64,000 nt of DNA from positions 186,001 through 250,000 of the forward strand of contig CAJXJR010000001.1 in the NCBI GenBank assembly GCA_913055155.1. Reading direction: 5' to 3'. The notes below the pieces were generated by a model, which saw only the letters and a program-made list of their open reading frames with translations, was not told the origin of the DNA and did not search any database. Source of the stretch: an uncultured Erythrobacter sp. (GTDB taxonomy: Bacteria; Pseudomonadota; Alphaproteobacteria; Sphingomonadales; Sphingomonadaceae). This document shows, one piece after another, positions 8,768-20,898 of this stretch (positions are counted from its first letter, which is position 1; each line of letters starts with the position of its first letter). Position numbers and translations under genes: made by a program.

Positions 8768-9673
8768 ATGCAACAATCGGATCGGTCGGGGCTGCTGTAT
8801 GCGCTGGCCGGATTCTGCATGCTCACCATCGGTGACAGCATCGTGAAGGGGATCGACGGAGCCTGGGCGCCCACGGCGATTGCTGCCTGGCGCTATGGCC
8901 TTGGCGCGCTGGGCCTTTCCATCCTGCTGGTGGTGAAGCAGGGGCCGCGGGCGCTGTTCGACGTGCCGCGACCGGGCGTGCAATGGCTGCGCGGGGCGGC
9001 GGTGGCGATGGCCACCATCTGCTTCTTCGTCGGTGTCTGGCTGATGCCGCTGACAGAGGCAATCGCGCTCGCTTTCACCCAGCCGATGTTTACCGCCATC
9101 CTGGCGACCCTGTTCCTGGGCGAGAAACTGCGCTGGCAGACCGTTGCGGCAATCCTGGTGGCCTTTGCCGGCGTGCTGATCGTGCTGCGACCCAACTTTG
9201 CCGAAATCGGCCTGGCCGCCCTGCTGCCGCTGGGCGCGGCGCTGGGCATGGCCATCCTTGTTACCGCCAATCGCGCGGTGGCAGGCACGGGTAGCGCGCT
9301 GGCGATGCAGGCCTATGTCGCCATTTTCGCCAGCGCGATCCTGCTGGTGGCGATGGTGGCGGGGCACGCCAGCGGCATGGCCCAGCTGCAGCTGGAATGG
9401 CCTGCCTGGCACATTCCGGCGCGCGTTGCGATCATCGCCGTCACCGCCAGCACCGCGCACTGGCTGATCTACAAGGGCACGGAGCTGGCCGGCGCGGCCA
9501 CGGTTGCGCCGATGACTTATGGCCAGCTGTTCGCTGCATCGCTGGTCGGCTATGTCTTCTTTGCCGAAGTTCCGGACCTGACGGCCATGCTAGGCGCCGG
9601 GCTGATCGTGCTGGCGGGCCTGTGGCTGTGGCGCGCGGGGCGCGTGCGGCGGATCGGCAAGATGCAGGGCTGA
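8768..9673 (+). CDS. EamA/DMT-family membrane transporter (copy 1)
   Basis: A 301-residue inner-membrane protein with ten predicted helices arranged as two EamA repeats. The first ends around VLIVLRPNF and the second runs through MTYGQLFAASLVGYVFF. The start is preceded by GGAGGG. A paralogue of identical length follows 66 bp downstream, sharing the N-terminus MQQSDRxGLLxALAGFC, so this is a tandem duplication. EamA proteins export metabolites or flip lipid-linked sugars; the substrate cannot be read from sequence. The position next to polyprenyl-sugar enzymes makes a flippase-like role possible but unproven. Confidence 0.85.
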   Translation: MQQSDRSGLLYALAGFCMLTIGDSIVKGIDGAWAPTAIAAWRYGLGALGLSILLVVKQGPRALFDVPRPGVQWLRGAAVAMATICFFVGVWLMPLTEAIALAFTQPMFTAILATLFLGEKLRWQTVAAILVAFAGVLIVLRPNFAEIGLAALLPLGAALGMAILVTANRAVAGTGSALAMQAYVAIFASAILLVAMVAGHASGMAQLQLEWPAWHIPARVAIIAVTASTAHWLIYKGTELAGAATVAPMTYGQLFAASLVGYVFFAEVPDLTAMLGAGLIVLAGLWLWRAGRVRRIGKMQG

Positions 9674-9739
9674 ACGCCGCTGGCCATTGCAGAGCGCGCA
9701 TCCGGTCCCTAAGCCGCGAGCGGAAGGGATAGGGGTTAC

Positions 9740-10645
9740 ATGCAACAATCCGACAGGGCAGGCCTGTTGTTCGCGTTGGCGGGTTTCTGCACGCTTTCGC
9801 TGGGTGATGCCATCATCAAGGGGATGGCGGGCGAATGGCCAGCGCCGGCCATGGCGGCCACGCGCTATATCGTCGGCACGCTGGTGCTTGCGGTGCTGAT
9901 GGTGCGGCACGAGGGATTCGCCTCGTTGGCCTTGCCCAGATCCGGCCTGCAATGGCTGCGCGGCGTGGCGATCAGCATGTCTGCAGTGGGCATGTTCCTG
10001 GCGGTGTGGATCATGCCGCTGGCCGAAGCGACCGCGATCATGTTCATGCAGCCGATGATCACCGCCGTGCTGGCCATGGTGTTCCTGGGCGAACGCGCGC
10101 GGCTGAGCACCTGGGCAGCGACGCTGGTGGCCTTCGGCGGCGTTTTCATCGTGCTGCGCCCCAGTTTCGACCATGCAGGCTGGGGCGCGCTGCTGCCGCT
10201 TGTGGGCGCGACGGGCATGGCCGTGGTCATCATCCTCAACCGTAAGGTGCACGGTTCTGCCAGCGTGCTGGCGATGCAATACTGGATGTCGGTCACCGCG
10301 ATGATCTTCCTTATCCTGGCGACGGCGGCCGGACATTTCAGCGGTGTCGAGGGCTTTACCATGCACTGGGCCGACTGGACCATCATCGCCCGCTGCGCCT
10401 TCATCGGCTGCTCTGCCACGCTGGCGCAGTGGCTGATCTACATGGGCACGGCCAAGGCCGGGGCGGGCACGATTGCACCGATGACTTATGGCCAGTTGCT
10501 GATGGCGGTGGTTCTGGGCGCGATATTCTTCGGCGACTATCCCGACGTGGTGGCGCTGCTGGGCGCCGCGATCATCATCGGTTCGGGGCTGTTCCTGTGG
10601 TGGCAGGCCCGCGTTCGGCAGGCGAAGAGCGCACCCACGCCGTAA
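9740..10645 (+). CDS. EamA/DMT-family membrane transporter (copy 2)
   Basis: The second member of the tandem pair, also 301 residues with ten helices. It shares WLRGVAISM, VLRPSF, QWLIYMGT and MTYGQLLMAV with copy 1. Divergence between the copies is spread along the protein, so the duplication is not recent. The start ATG at 9740 follows GGAAGGGATAGGGG, a strong ribosome site. The 3' end runs 71 bp into the convergent gene ending at 10575, so both C-termini are encoded by the same DNA on opposite strands. Substrate unknown. Confidence 0.85.
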   Translation: MQQSDRAGLLFALAGFCTLSLGDAIIKGMAGEWPAPAMAATRYIVGTLVLAVLMVRHEGFASLALPRSGLQWLRGVAISMSAVGMFLAVWIMPLAEATAIMFMQPMITAVLAMVFLGERARLSTWAATLVAFGGVFIVLRPSFDHAGWGALLPLVGATGMAVVIILNRKVHGSASVLAMQYWMSVTAMIFLILATAAGHFSGVEGFTMHWADWTIIARCAFIGCSATLAQWLIYMGTAKAGAGTIAPMTYGQLLMAVVLGAIFFGDYPDVVALLGAAIIIGSGLFLWWQARVRQAKSAPTP

Positions 10646-12107
10646 GCTCGCGCCCGTGCATCTGCACCGAAAGGCGCGGTTCGTAATCGCGTTCCAGCCT
10701 CGCTTCAACCAGCGCCTGTGCTTGCGCGTTGCGGATTGTCATGCCGTTGTCCGCCGTCACGATCGCGCCGGGTTCGGTGGCCAGGATACGGCTGATCTCG
10801 TCCACCTGGTCTACCCCCAGTGCGCCGGTTTCCAGCGCGTTGTTCAGGTGATCGGGATATACGAAACGCGTGGGCACGCAGCTGTCCGCCAGGCGATAGA
10901 GCACGGTCGGCCCGTCCCAGATCCACAGGCAATGGCGGTTGTTCACATGCGGGGCGATGGCACTGGCCAGTTGGCGAACAGCAGCGCGCTGGTCCTGCGA
11001 TTGTTCGTAGCGGTCGGGCAGCGACAACAGCGCCAGCATCAGCACTGACAGGACAACCGCAGGCGCGATCTTCAGCGGTCCGTGGCGATCGAGGAGGGGT
11101 AGCGCCAGCAACGCAGCAGGCGCGGACAGCGCGGCGTAGTAGTAGAGATAGACCGTGCCCGGCAGCAGCACCGTCGCCAGCGTGGAGAGCGCCCATGCGG
11201 CGAAGAAGGCCCAGGCGGCAACGGGCTGTGGCCGCCTGACACGCAGCGCGACATAGAGGCCGCCCAGCGCCAGCACGGCCAGCGGGGCAACGCCGATGAC
11301 ATGGCTCGACACCCAGCGCCCCTGCGGCGCGGCGGCGCGTTCGAAGAAGCTGGCGAAATTGGCGAACCAGAACGCCTCGAACTGGCCCAGGGCGAGGTAG
11401 AAGACGCCCACGGCGACGGTGGGCAACAGGCCCATGGCGGCGAACAGCATTGCCTTGCCCAGCAGCGCGGGGAGGGCGGCATTGCGGCGATATTCCACCC
11501 ACAGCGCCCAGGCGCCGAAGAACAGGCATTGCGGCACCACGGTGTACTTCACCTGCAAGGCCAGCCCGCCCAGCAGCATGGCCACGGCGGCGCGGCGAGT
11601 GAAATGCGGGTGGTCGGCATCGACCAGCAGGCTGGCCATGCCCAGCATCAACGGGACGAAGAAGACCTCGCTCTGCCCGGAATAGCTGGCATAGGCGGAC
11701 AACAGCATCACCGCGATGGCAGCCGCAAATGTGGCGGTCAGGCGATCCACCAGGCGGCGCGCGAGGCGGAATGTCAGCCAGGCGGTGGCAAAAGCGGATG
11801 CGGCGGCAACAATCTGGTATGCCAGCGCGCTCGGCCCGAACAGCGCATGCGCTACGCCGAAAATGGCGAACAGGCCGAATGGCTTGCGGTCCCACCAGTC
11901 GACGAAGGGTAGCTCGCCGTACTGCATGCGCCAGCCGATGAAGGAGTAGAGCTGCTCGTCGAAATCGGCGGCCGGATCGCCGAACCATATCGAACGCAGC
12001 GCAATCGTGAACACAGCCAGCGCCAGCAGCCACGGCCAGTCGCCGCGCAGCACACCGGTGCTGCCCGCAGCGCTTTTCGACGGCATCGTGGTCGCATGGC
12101 CGGACAT
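10575..12107 (-). CDS. GT39-like integral membrane protein
   Basis: A 510-residue protein with about ten hydrophobic helices up to residue 350, then a soluble C-terminal domain of about 130 residues. The N-terminal loop has DPAADFDEQLYSFIGW, matching the acidic first loop of ArnT-like GT-C enzymes. This is the second such protein in the region. No strong Shine-Dalgarno is seen before ATG 12107; the Met at codon 8 (12086) is an alternative. It may glycosylate a lipid-linked or surface acceptor using a polyprenyl-phosphate sugar. The last 71 bp are antisense to the end of EamA copy 2. Confidence 0.7.
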   Translation of the reverse strand: MSGHATTMPSKSAAGSTGVLRGDWPWLLALAVFTIALRSIWFGDPAADFDEQLYSFIGWRMQYGELPFVDWWDRKPFGLFAIFGVAHALFGPSALAYQIVAAASAFATAWLTFRLARRLVDRLTATFAAAIAVMLLSAYASYSGQSEVFFVPLMLGMASLLVDADHPHFTRRAAVAMLLGGLALQVKYTVVPQCLFFGAWALWVEYRRNAALPALLGKAMLFAAMGLLPTVAVGVFYLALGQFEAFWFANFASFFERAAAPQGRWVSSHVIGVAPLAVLALGGLYVALRVRRPQPVAAWAFFAAWALSTLATVLLPGTVYLYYYAALSAPAALLALPLLDRHGPLKIAPAVVLSVLMLALLSLPDRYEQSQDQRAAVRQLASAIAPHVNNRHCLWIWDGPTVLYRLADSCVPTRFVYPDHLNNALETGALGVDQVDEISRILATEPGAIVTADNGMTIRNAQAQALVEARLERDYEPRLSVQMHGRELTAWVRSSPAERGPATTGTAPNR

Positions 12108-12145
12108 GGTGGCCAGCCATGCGCCATTATGGTTAAGAACCGCTT

Positions 12146-12427
12146 ATGAGCGAGGACAAGGCCGCGACCTGCTGGCTGTGCGAAAGACCGCTGGGGCGGC
12201 GCGTGCAGTGGCATCACACCGTGCCCAAGGCCAAGAAGGGACGCGACACCGTGCCTGTCCACCCCATCTGCCACAAGACGATCCACCTGCACTTTACCAA
12301 TGCGCAGCTGGTCCGGATCGACGGCGAGCGCGGCCCGGTGGCAGCGCACGAAGAGGTCGCGAAGTTCCTGCGCTGGATTGGCGACAAGCCGCCCGATTTC
12401 CACGCGCCGGTGCGTCGCCCAAAATGA
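12146..12427 (+). CDS. Small HNH-type zinc protein
   Basis: A 93-residue protein with a CWLC pair near the N-terminus, VQWHHTVPKAKKG and VHPICHKTIHLHF. Cys-x2-Cys, HH and H-x2-C-H make up the beta-beta-alpha metal fold of HNH nucleases. The length and order match the short stand-alone HNH proteins common in sphingomonads. It probably binds zinc and may be a DNA nuclease, but small HNH proteins of this kind have not been assigned a clear role. It stands alone between a membrane glycosyltransferase (divergent) and a convergent small exported protein. Confidence 0.72.
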   Translation: MSEDKAATCWLCERPLGRRVQWHHTVPKAKKGRDTVPVHPICHKTIHLHFTNAQLVRIDGERGPVAAHEEVAKFLRWIGDKPPDFHAPVRRPK

Positions 12428-12434
12428 CGGTGCG

Positions 12435-12764
12435 TCAGCCCTGCTGCTCTGCCAGTCGCAGTTCGTAGGCGCGGCGCACCGCTTCGATACTGTTGGCGTG
12501 GACTCGTTCCCAATTGGCTTGCGCCTGGGATCTGCTTTCGCCGCGTTCCTGCAACACTGCGATCGTCAGGTCTTCAAGCGCCAGCCTCTGCGCGCGGCAG
12601 GTGCTCTCGACCCGCGCAAGCATGGCTGCCGTCGTCAGGTTTTCCTCGCGCGAGGAGCGCACCTGTTCGAACAGACACTGCGTATAGGCGAGGTTACGCC
12701 GGTCGGCCTCCTCGACAAGCGCGCTGCCGCTGAGCGCCGTGGCGATGATGAGCGTGGTCAACAT
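12435..12764 (-). CDS. Small exported protein of unknown function
   Basis: A 109-residue protein that I do not recognise. The first 16 residues (MLTTLIIATALSGSAL) form a short signal peptide. The remainder is charged and predicted helical, with two cysteines (YTQCLFEQ, ESTCRAQR) that could form a disulfide in the periplasm. Its 3' end lies 8 bp from that of the convergent HNH gene. Coding is supported by a clean frame and GC-rich third positions; the function is open. Confidence 0.6.
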   Translation of the reverse strand: MLTTLIIATALSGSALVEEADRRNLAYTQCLFEQVRSSREENLTTAAMLARVESTCRAQRLALEDLTIAVLQERGESRSQAQANWERVHANSIEAVRRAYELRLAEQQG

Positions 12765-12806
12765 GCGCGGTAGGATAGCATGGCAGAGTTACCGCGAGGC
12801 TAAAGC

Positions 12807-12843
12807 AAAGGGGCCGCGGCGATGTGTTCGCCCCGGCCCCTTT
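12807..12843 (-). terminator. Rho-independent terminator of the atp operon
   Basis: A 9-bp stem (AAAGGGGCC with GGCCCCTTT) encloses a 19-nt GC-rich loop. On the minus strand it is followed by TTTGCTTT, about 20 bp after the atpC stop codon. This fits an intrinsic terminator for the leftward ATP synthase transcript. Confidence 0.72.
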
Positions 12844-12863
12844 CGTGTTCGTTGTAAGACCTC

Positions 12864-13121
12864 TCAGTCCTCGACGTGTTCGGCCAGCACCGTCAGGCCA
12901 GCGTCGCCTACTTCGGCAAAACCGCCGCGCACTTCGATGCTCTCCGGCTCGCCGCCGGCGGTCTTGTAGACCTGCACCGCGCCGTCACGGATGGTCGACA
13001 TGAAAGGCGCATGGCCCTCCAGCACGCCGAATTCGCCTTCGCTGCCGGGGACGACCACCATGTGGACGTCTTCGGAGCGGACGAGCTTGCTCGGCGTGAC
13101 CAGTTCGAAGTGGAGAGCCAT
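12864..13121 (-). CDS. atpC: ATP synthase F1 epsilon subunit, short form
   Basis: Epsilon is part of the central stalk that couples rotation of the c-ring to F1. The product has 85 residues and starts [14 protein letters not shown], followed by [18 protein letters not shown] and a beta-rich remainder. This is the N-terminal beta-sandwich only. The two C-terminal helices that give most bacterial epsilons 130-140 residues and allow ATP-hydrolysis inhibition are missing. Because a stop and the operon terminator follow directly, this is the full product. The gene follows atpD by 5 bp and is last in the operon. Confidence 0.95.
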   Translation of the reverse strand: MALHFELVTPSKLVRSEDVHMVVVPGSEGEFGVLEGHAPFMSTIRDGAVQVYKTAGGEPESIEVRGGFAEVGDAGLTVLAEHVED

Positions 13122-13126
13122 GATGC

Positions 13127-14978
<1,852 letters not shown>

Positions 14979-14994
14979 GGTTGTCTTGTCCTGC

Positions 14995-15864
14995 TTAGAG
15001 CGCTTCCGCGCCAGCGATGATTTCGATAAGTTCGGTGGTAATCGCGGCCTGGCGGCTGCGGTTGTACTGGATGGTCAGCTTGTCGATCAGTTCGCCTGCG
15101 TTGCGCGTGGCGTTGTCCATCGCGGTCATCGAGGCGCCCTGTTCGCTCGCTTCACGCTCCAGTAGCGCGCCGAACAGCTGCGTGCGGATGTAGCGCGGCA
15201 GCAGGTCGGCGAGGATTTCCTCTTCGTCCGGCTCGTACTCCACGGCTGCGTCCGACGTCACGGCTTGTTCCGGTGCGGGGACGGGCAGGATCTGCACCGT
15301 GGTGGGATCCTGCGCCAGGGCGCTCTTGAAGATCGGGTAGATCAGGTGGGCGACGTCGAATTCGCCGTCCTCGAACTTGCCGACCAGTTCTTCGGCAATC
15401 TTCTCGGCTTCGGCGAAGTCGGGATTGCGCATTTCGCTGGTGTCGTAGTGGTGATCGATGCGGTCGGCATAGTCGCGCTTGATCGGGGCGCGGCCCTTCT
15501 TGCCGATCAGGTAGAAGGACACGTCCTTACCCTGGCCGATGAGCCTTTCGGCCTGCTTCTTGGCTTCCTTCACCACGTTCGAGTTGAGACCGCCACACAG
15601 GCCCTTGTCGGTGTTCACCACCACCAGCAGGTGGCGCTGGCTGGCACCGGTGCCGCGCAGCAGCAGCGGGGCGGAATCGCCGCTCACCTTGCTGGCGAGC
15701 GAGCCCATGACCCCAGCCAGACGCTCGGCATAGGGCCGCGCGCTTTCGGCGGCGGCCTGTGCCTTGCGCAGCTTCGCCGCGGCGACCATCTGCTTCGCCT
15801 TGGTGATCTTCTGCGTGGACTTGACCGACTTGATCCGGTCCTTGAGTTCCTTGAGGCTAGCCAT
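14995..15864 (-). CDS. atpG: ATP synthase F1 gamma subunit
   Basis: The rotating shaft of F1, 289 residues. The N-terminal helix begins [20 protein letters not shown] with the conserved [15 protein letters not shown]. The C-terminal helix has [19 protein letters not shown] and [23 protein letters not shown], all highly conserved. A region around residues 195-215 ([15 protein letters not shown]) matches the alphaproteobacterial insertion. It lies 30 bp after atpA and is followed by the lipoprotein gene rather than by atpD. Confidence 0.98.
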   Translation of the reverse strand: MASLKELKDRIKSVKSTQKITKAKQMVAAAKLRKAQAAAESARPYAERLAGVMGSLASKVSGDSAPLLLRGTGASQRHLLVVVNTDKGLCGGLNSNVVKEAKKQAERLIGQGKDVSFYLIGKKGRAPIKRDYADRIDHHYDTSEMRNPDFAEAEKIAEELVGKFEDGEFDVAHLIYPIFKSALAQDPTTVQILPVPAPEQAVTSDAAVEYEPDEEEILADLLPRYIRTQLFGALLEREASEQGASMTAMDNATRNAGELIDKLTIQYNRSRQAAITTELIEIIAGAEAL

Positions 15865-15894
15865 TTCGGCTCCCTATCGTTCTCGGTTTCCGGA

Positions 15895-17439
<1,545 letters not shown>

Positions 17440-17453
17440 TCAGATATGGCTAC

Positions 17454-18011
17454 TCAGGCGGTCTTCATGGCCTGGGCGAGGGAGTTGAGACGGGTACGGA
17501 TCGAGCTGTCGATGCGCTTCGAACCGATGGTGACGACGAGCCCGCCCAGAAGATCGGGGTCGACGCGCGATTTCAATTTCACCGTGCGGCCTTCGCGGGC
17601 GCGCAGCTTGCCTTCCAGCTCTGCCAGCTGGGCATCGGTGAGGGCGTGGGCGCTGGCGACTTCGGCCTGCACCTCGCCGCGCTGGGCGGCAGCGATGGTG
17701 TGGAAGGCGCGGATCATGCCCGGAAGCTTCGACACGCGGCGGTTCTCCGCCAGCACGCCGAGGAAATTGGAGGTGAGCGGGGAAAGCTCCAGCAGCTTGG
17801 CCACGCCTTCCATCACGCTACCCAGCTGGGCGCGGCTTATTTCGGGATTGGTGATAAGCGCCGAAAGCTCGTCTGATTCGCTGAGCGCAGCGTCGAGCTT
17901 GTCGAGATCGGACTCGACGGCGGTTACCGTGCCAGCTTCACTGGCAAGATCGAACAGGGCCGAGGCATAACGCCCGGCAAGGCTGGCCTGAATACCGGCG
18001 GAAAGCTCCAC
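17454..18011 (-). CDS. atpH: ATP synthase F1 delta subunit (OSCP)
   Basis: Delta fixes the F1 head to the peripheral stalk. The 185-residue product contains [16 protein letters not shown] at the N-terminus, [33 protein letters not shown] in the middle and [22 protein letters not shown] near the end, the family hallmarks. No ATG fits; GTG 18011 preceded by AAGGAC at about 9 bases gives the family length. It is first in the operon. The F0 genes are absent here, as expected in alphaproteobacteria, where they form a separate operon. Confidence 0.93.
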   Translation of the reverse strand: MELSAGIQASLAGRYASALFDLASEAGTVTAVESDLDKLDAALSESDELSALITNPEISRAQLGSVMEGVAKLLELSPLTSNFLGVLAENRRVSKLPGMIRAFHTIAAAQRGEVQAEVASAHALTDAQLAELEGKLRAREGRTVKLKSRVDPDLLGGLVVTIGSKRIDSSIRTRLNSLAQAMKTA

Positions 18012-18175
18012 GCGCGAGTGTCCTTCAAGGTCCGAGAAACGGAAAAACTGGGCGCCTTTATTGCGGGCGCGGCAAACGCACCCCCGTAAGGCTGGCGCGC
18101 GACTAGCACCGGGGTTTGATTCATGCAACCCGAGTCCGGGACGCAGGTGGGCAAGGGGGCAAGGATGTGTTGCCC

Positions 18176-19753
18176 TTACTCCTCCACCGGCTGCTCGACG
18201 CTTGCCGAACAGCGATAGACAAGCCGCTCGTTCGGGCGATCGGGCAGGGTGGAGATGACTGCCGCCTGGTTGGCGCCCAGTTCCTGCGCCGCTTCCTCGC
18301 CGGCACCGCATTCTGGCGCGACATAGCTGCCGCGCGCGGCGCGGGCATCGCGCATGCGATTGAGGTCGAGCAGGTAACGCTCCATCACCAGTTCGCCATC
18401 TGCCGGGTTGAACCTGTTGACCGAGACCGCAGCTTCGGTGGCAGGCACGAACACGCGCGTCCAGTCGCCGTTGCTGCGGCCATACTGGGTGCGACCGTTG
18501 ACGCAGCCGTCCGCGCTCCATTCGATCCGCAGGTCGTCCTGCGGATCGCCCACCACGCGGCTGCGATCGGTGTCGAGCACGCAGCTGAGCATGCCCGATC
18601 CGCTGGCGGTCGCTTCCGGTGCGGCGATGGTGCCGGTGGGACCTTCGGTTTCCACGCCGCTGCGCAGCGTTTCTTCCACCCGTTCATCGATCTCGGCGAA
18701 GGCCGGGCGTGAAATCCATGCGGCCAGCGCGCCGATGATGGCGACCAGAGCTGCCGCCCCGCCGATGGCACGCAGGCGCATGTCGCGCTGCACGTGGCCG
18801 AACGCCGCGACACCGCCTGCCCCCAGCGCCACGATCAGCAGCAGCAGCGAAAGCGCCATGCCGTTGGCGCGGGCTTCCATCACTTCATATGTGATGTTGC
18901 GGCGCGCCTCTGCGGTACGCTGCGCCAGCGCCTCCGCAGCGCGCGCAGCCCGCTCGGCCTCGGCCTCTGCCTCCGCTTCGGCGCGGGCGCGCTCCTCTGC
19001 CTCCAGGTCGGCCATGGAGCGGCACGGCAGCGAATTGAGGCGCGGCGTCACGTCGTTGGCGCGCAGGAAGGGCAGCAGCTCGCGCGTGCTGATGGCAAAG
19101 AAGAATTCCGCATCCGACCCGGCGCTTTCGGTGCCGAAGGAATTGACCCCGATCACCCGGCCGCAATCGTCCACCAGCGGCCCACCGGAATTGCCGCGTG
19201 CAATCGGCGCGGTGTGCAGGATGGTGTCGAACTCGCGGCTGGGGCGCCTGCCGGACAGGAAACCGGTCGCCGTGACCGGCGGCTGCGCGCGGAAGATGTC
19301 GGACTGCCCCAGGCCCTGTGCCCGGTCTACGTTCAGCGGATAGCCGATGGCGGTTACAGGGCCGCTTTGGGCAGGGTTGCCGGCAATGGTGAGTGGGGGC
19401 AGGCCCAGCGGTTCGGTCAGTTCCAGCAGCGCCAGGTCGTTGCGCGGGCTGACCGACACGAGCCGGGCATAGACTGCTTCCTCCCCCTCTGCCGGCACCA
19501 CGCCGATCGACAGGCGATTGTCCTCCATCGCTTCGGCCACGACATGGGCGTTGGTGATGATCCGCTCGCCACCCACGGCAAAGCCGGTGCCGTGCGAGAT
19601 GGGGAAGATCTCCTCCCCGTCCTGCCCGATGATGATGACGCGCACCACGCCGCGCGCCGCTGCCTCGATATCGGCAGCATCGGCCAGGGCAGGTGCGGGC
19701 ATGGCCGCGATGGCGGACAGCAACAGGGCGAAAAGGGCAGCGATCCGATGCAT
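18176..19753 (-). CDS. Membrane-tethered trypsin-like serine protease with extra C-terminal domain
   Basis: A 525-residue exported protein. A Sec signal peptide (about residues 1-24, ending PALA) is followed by a trypsin-like fold with all three catalytic residues: His 70 in TNAHVV, Asp 106 in RNDLALL and Ser 189 in GNSGGPL. An Ala/Glu-rich coiled coil (about 255-300) comes next, then two hydrophobic helices, then a C-terminal domain of about 160 residues that I do not recognise. The fold resembles DegP-type proteases but there is no PDZ domain. The start at 19753 gives a clean signal peptide; the frame opens further to 19831. It is divergent from ada. Confidence 0.8.
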   Translation of the reverse strand: MHRIAALFALLLSAIAAMPAPALADAADIEAAARGVVRVIIIGQDGEEIFPISHGTGFAVGGERIITNAHVVAEAMEDNRLSIGVVPAEGEEAVYARLVSVSPRNDLALLELTEPLGLPPLTIAGNPAQSGPVTAIGYPLNVDRAQGLGQSDIFRAQPPVTATGFLSGRRPSREFDTILHTAPIARGNSGGPLVDDCGRVIGVNSFGTESAGSDAEFFFAISTRELLPFLRANDVTPRLNSLPCRSMADLEAEERARAEAEAEAEAERAARAAEALAQRTAEARRNITYEVMEARANGMALSLLLLIVALGAGGVAAFGHVQRDMRLRAIGGAAALVAIIGALAAWISRPAFAEIDERVEETLRSGVETEGPTGTIAAPEATASGSGMLSCVLDTDRSRVVGDPQDDLRIEWSADGCVNGRTQYGRSNGDWTRVFVPATEAAVSVNRFNPADGELVMERYLLDLNRMRDARAARGSYVAPECGAGEEAAQELGANQAAVISTLPDRPNERLVYRCSASVEQPVEE

Positions 19754-19834
19754 ATATGGCGGGCTTCTATAGCAGTGGGGATTGACCGCAAGCTTCGGGA
19801 CGCGCAGCCTGCGTGCAGCTGCCATATACAAGGT

Positions 19835-20866
19835 ATGACCAAGACACCGCTTTCAGACGACGACCGCTGGCGCATCGCGCTGGCGAAAGACCGCCGTTTC
19901 GACGGCGTGTTCGTTACCGGCGTGCATTCCACCGGCATCTATTGCCGTCCCAGCTGCCCGGCGCGCGCGCCCAGGCGGGAAAACGTGCGCTTCTACGCCA
20001 CGCCGGCGGATGCCGAGGCCGCCGGCCTGCGCGCCTGCAAACGCTGCGCGCCCGACCAGCAGAGCCGCGAAGAAGCCATGGTGCTGCGCGTGCTGGAGAT
20101 ATTGCGCGAAGCGGAAGGGCCGGTGTCGCTGGAGAAGCTGGGCGCGGCGACCGATTACTCGCCCACGCACCTGCAACGCGTGTTCACCCGCGCTGTGGGC
20201 CTGTCGCCTGCCGCCTACGCCCGTGCGCTGCGGCGCGAGCGGGCGGGCGAGGCGCTGGTGCGCGAGGACAGCGTTACCGAGGCTATATACGAGGCTGGCT
20301 ATTCGGCGCCGTCACGGTTCTACGAAGACATGAAGGGGCAGGGTATGAGCGCGAAGGATCGTCGCGATGGCGGCGCGGGGCGCATGATCCACTTTGCCGT
20401 GATCGAGACCACGCTGGGCGCGATGCTGGTGGCGGCGACCGACAAGGGAGTGTGCTGCGTGGCTTTTGGCGAGGGCGAGGCGGAACTGCGCGCCCGCTTC
20501 CCCAGGGCCGAACTGGTCGAGGGCGGCCAGGCGTTTCGGGCGCTGTTCGAACAGGTCACGGCAGCGGTGGAAAAACCCGGCAGCGGGCAGGATATTCCGC
20601 TCGACGTGCAGGGCACCGCCTTCCAGCAACGTGTGTGGGAAGAGCTGCGCCGCATCCCGCCCGGCGAAACGCGCAGCTACGGCGAACTGGCCGCCGCGCT
20701 GGGCAATCCCAAGGCCAGCCGTGCGGTTGGCGGCGCGAACGGGGCGAACAATATCGCCGTGTTGATTCCCTGCCACCGGGTTATTGCGGCAGACGGATCG
20801 CTGGGCGGCTACGCCTATGGCACGCAGATCAAGGCCGAACTGCTGCGGCGCGAGCGCGAAGGCTAG
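19835..20866 (+). CDS. ada: Ada: methylphosphotriester acceptor, AraC-type regulator and O6-methylguanine-DNA methyltransferase
   Basis: A 343-residue bifunctional repair protein and activator. The N-terminal zinc domain has RRFDGVFVTGVHSTGIYCRPSC and ACKRCAP, giving the four Cys ligands including the phosphotriester acceptor. An AraC helix-turn-helix follows (TDYSPTHLQRVFTRAVGLSP). The C-terminal methyltransferase has the active-site PCHRV, which takes methyl from O6-methylguanine, plus QQRVWEELRRIPPGETRSYGE. The upstream open frame is a shadow of the divergent protease gene. It probably activates its own promoter when methylated, as in enterobacteria. Confidence 0.95.
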   Translation: MTKTPLSDDDRWRIALAKDRRFDGVFVTGVHSTGIYCRPSCPARAPRRENVRFYATPADAEAAGLRACKRCAPDQQSREEAMVLRVLEILREAEGPVSLEKLGAATDYSPTHLQRVFTRAVGLSPAAYARALRRERAGEALVREDSVTEAIYEAGYSAPSRFYEDMKGQGMSAKDRRDGGAGRMIHFAVIETTLGAMLVAATDKGVCCVAFGEGEAELRARFPRAELVEGGQAFRALFEQVTAAVEKPGSGQDIPLDVQGTAFQQRVWEELRRIPPGETRSYGELAAALGNPKASRAVGGANGANNIAVLIPCHRVIAADGSLGGYAYGTQIKAELLRREREG

Positions 20867-20867
20867 C

Positions 20868-20898
20868 GCCGGGAGGACGCGATCAGGCGTCCTCCGGC
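20868..20898. terminator. Strong hairpin shared by convergent ada and DUF1570-like gene
   Basis: GCCGGGAGGACGC pairs with GCGTCCTCCGGC (twelve pairs, one bulged G) around the loop GATCAG. The stop codon of the leftward gene (20883-20885) lies inside the loop. There is no T-tract on either strand, so termination might be weak or Rho-assisted. Confidence 0.6.
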
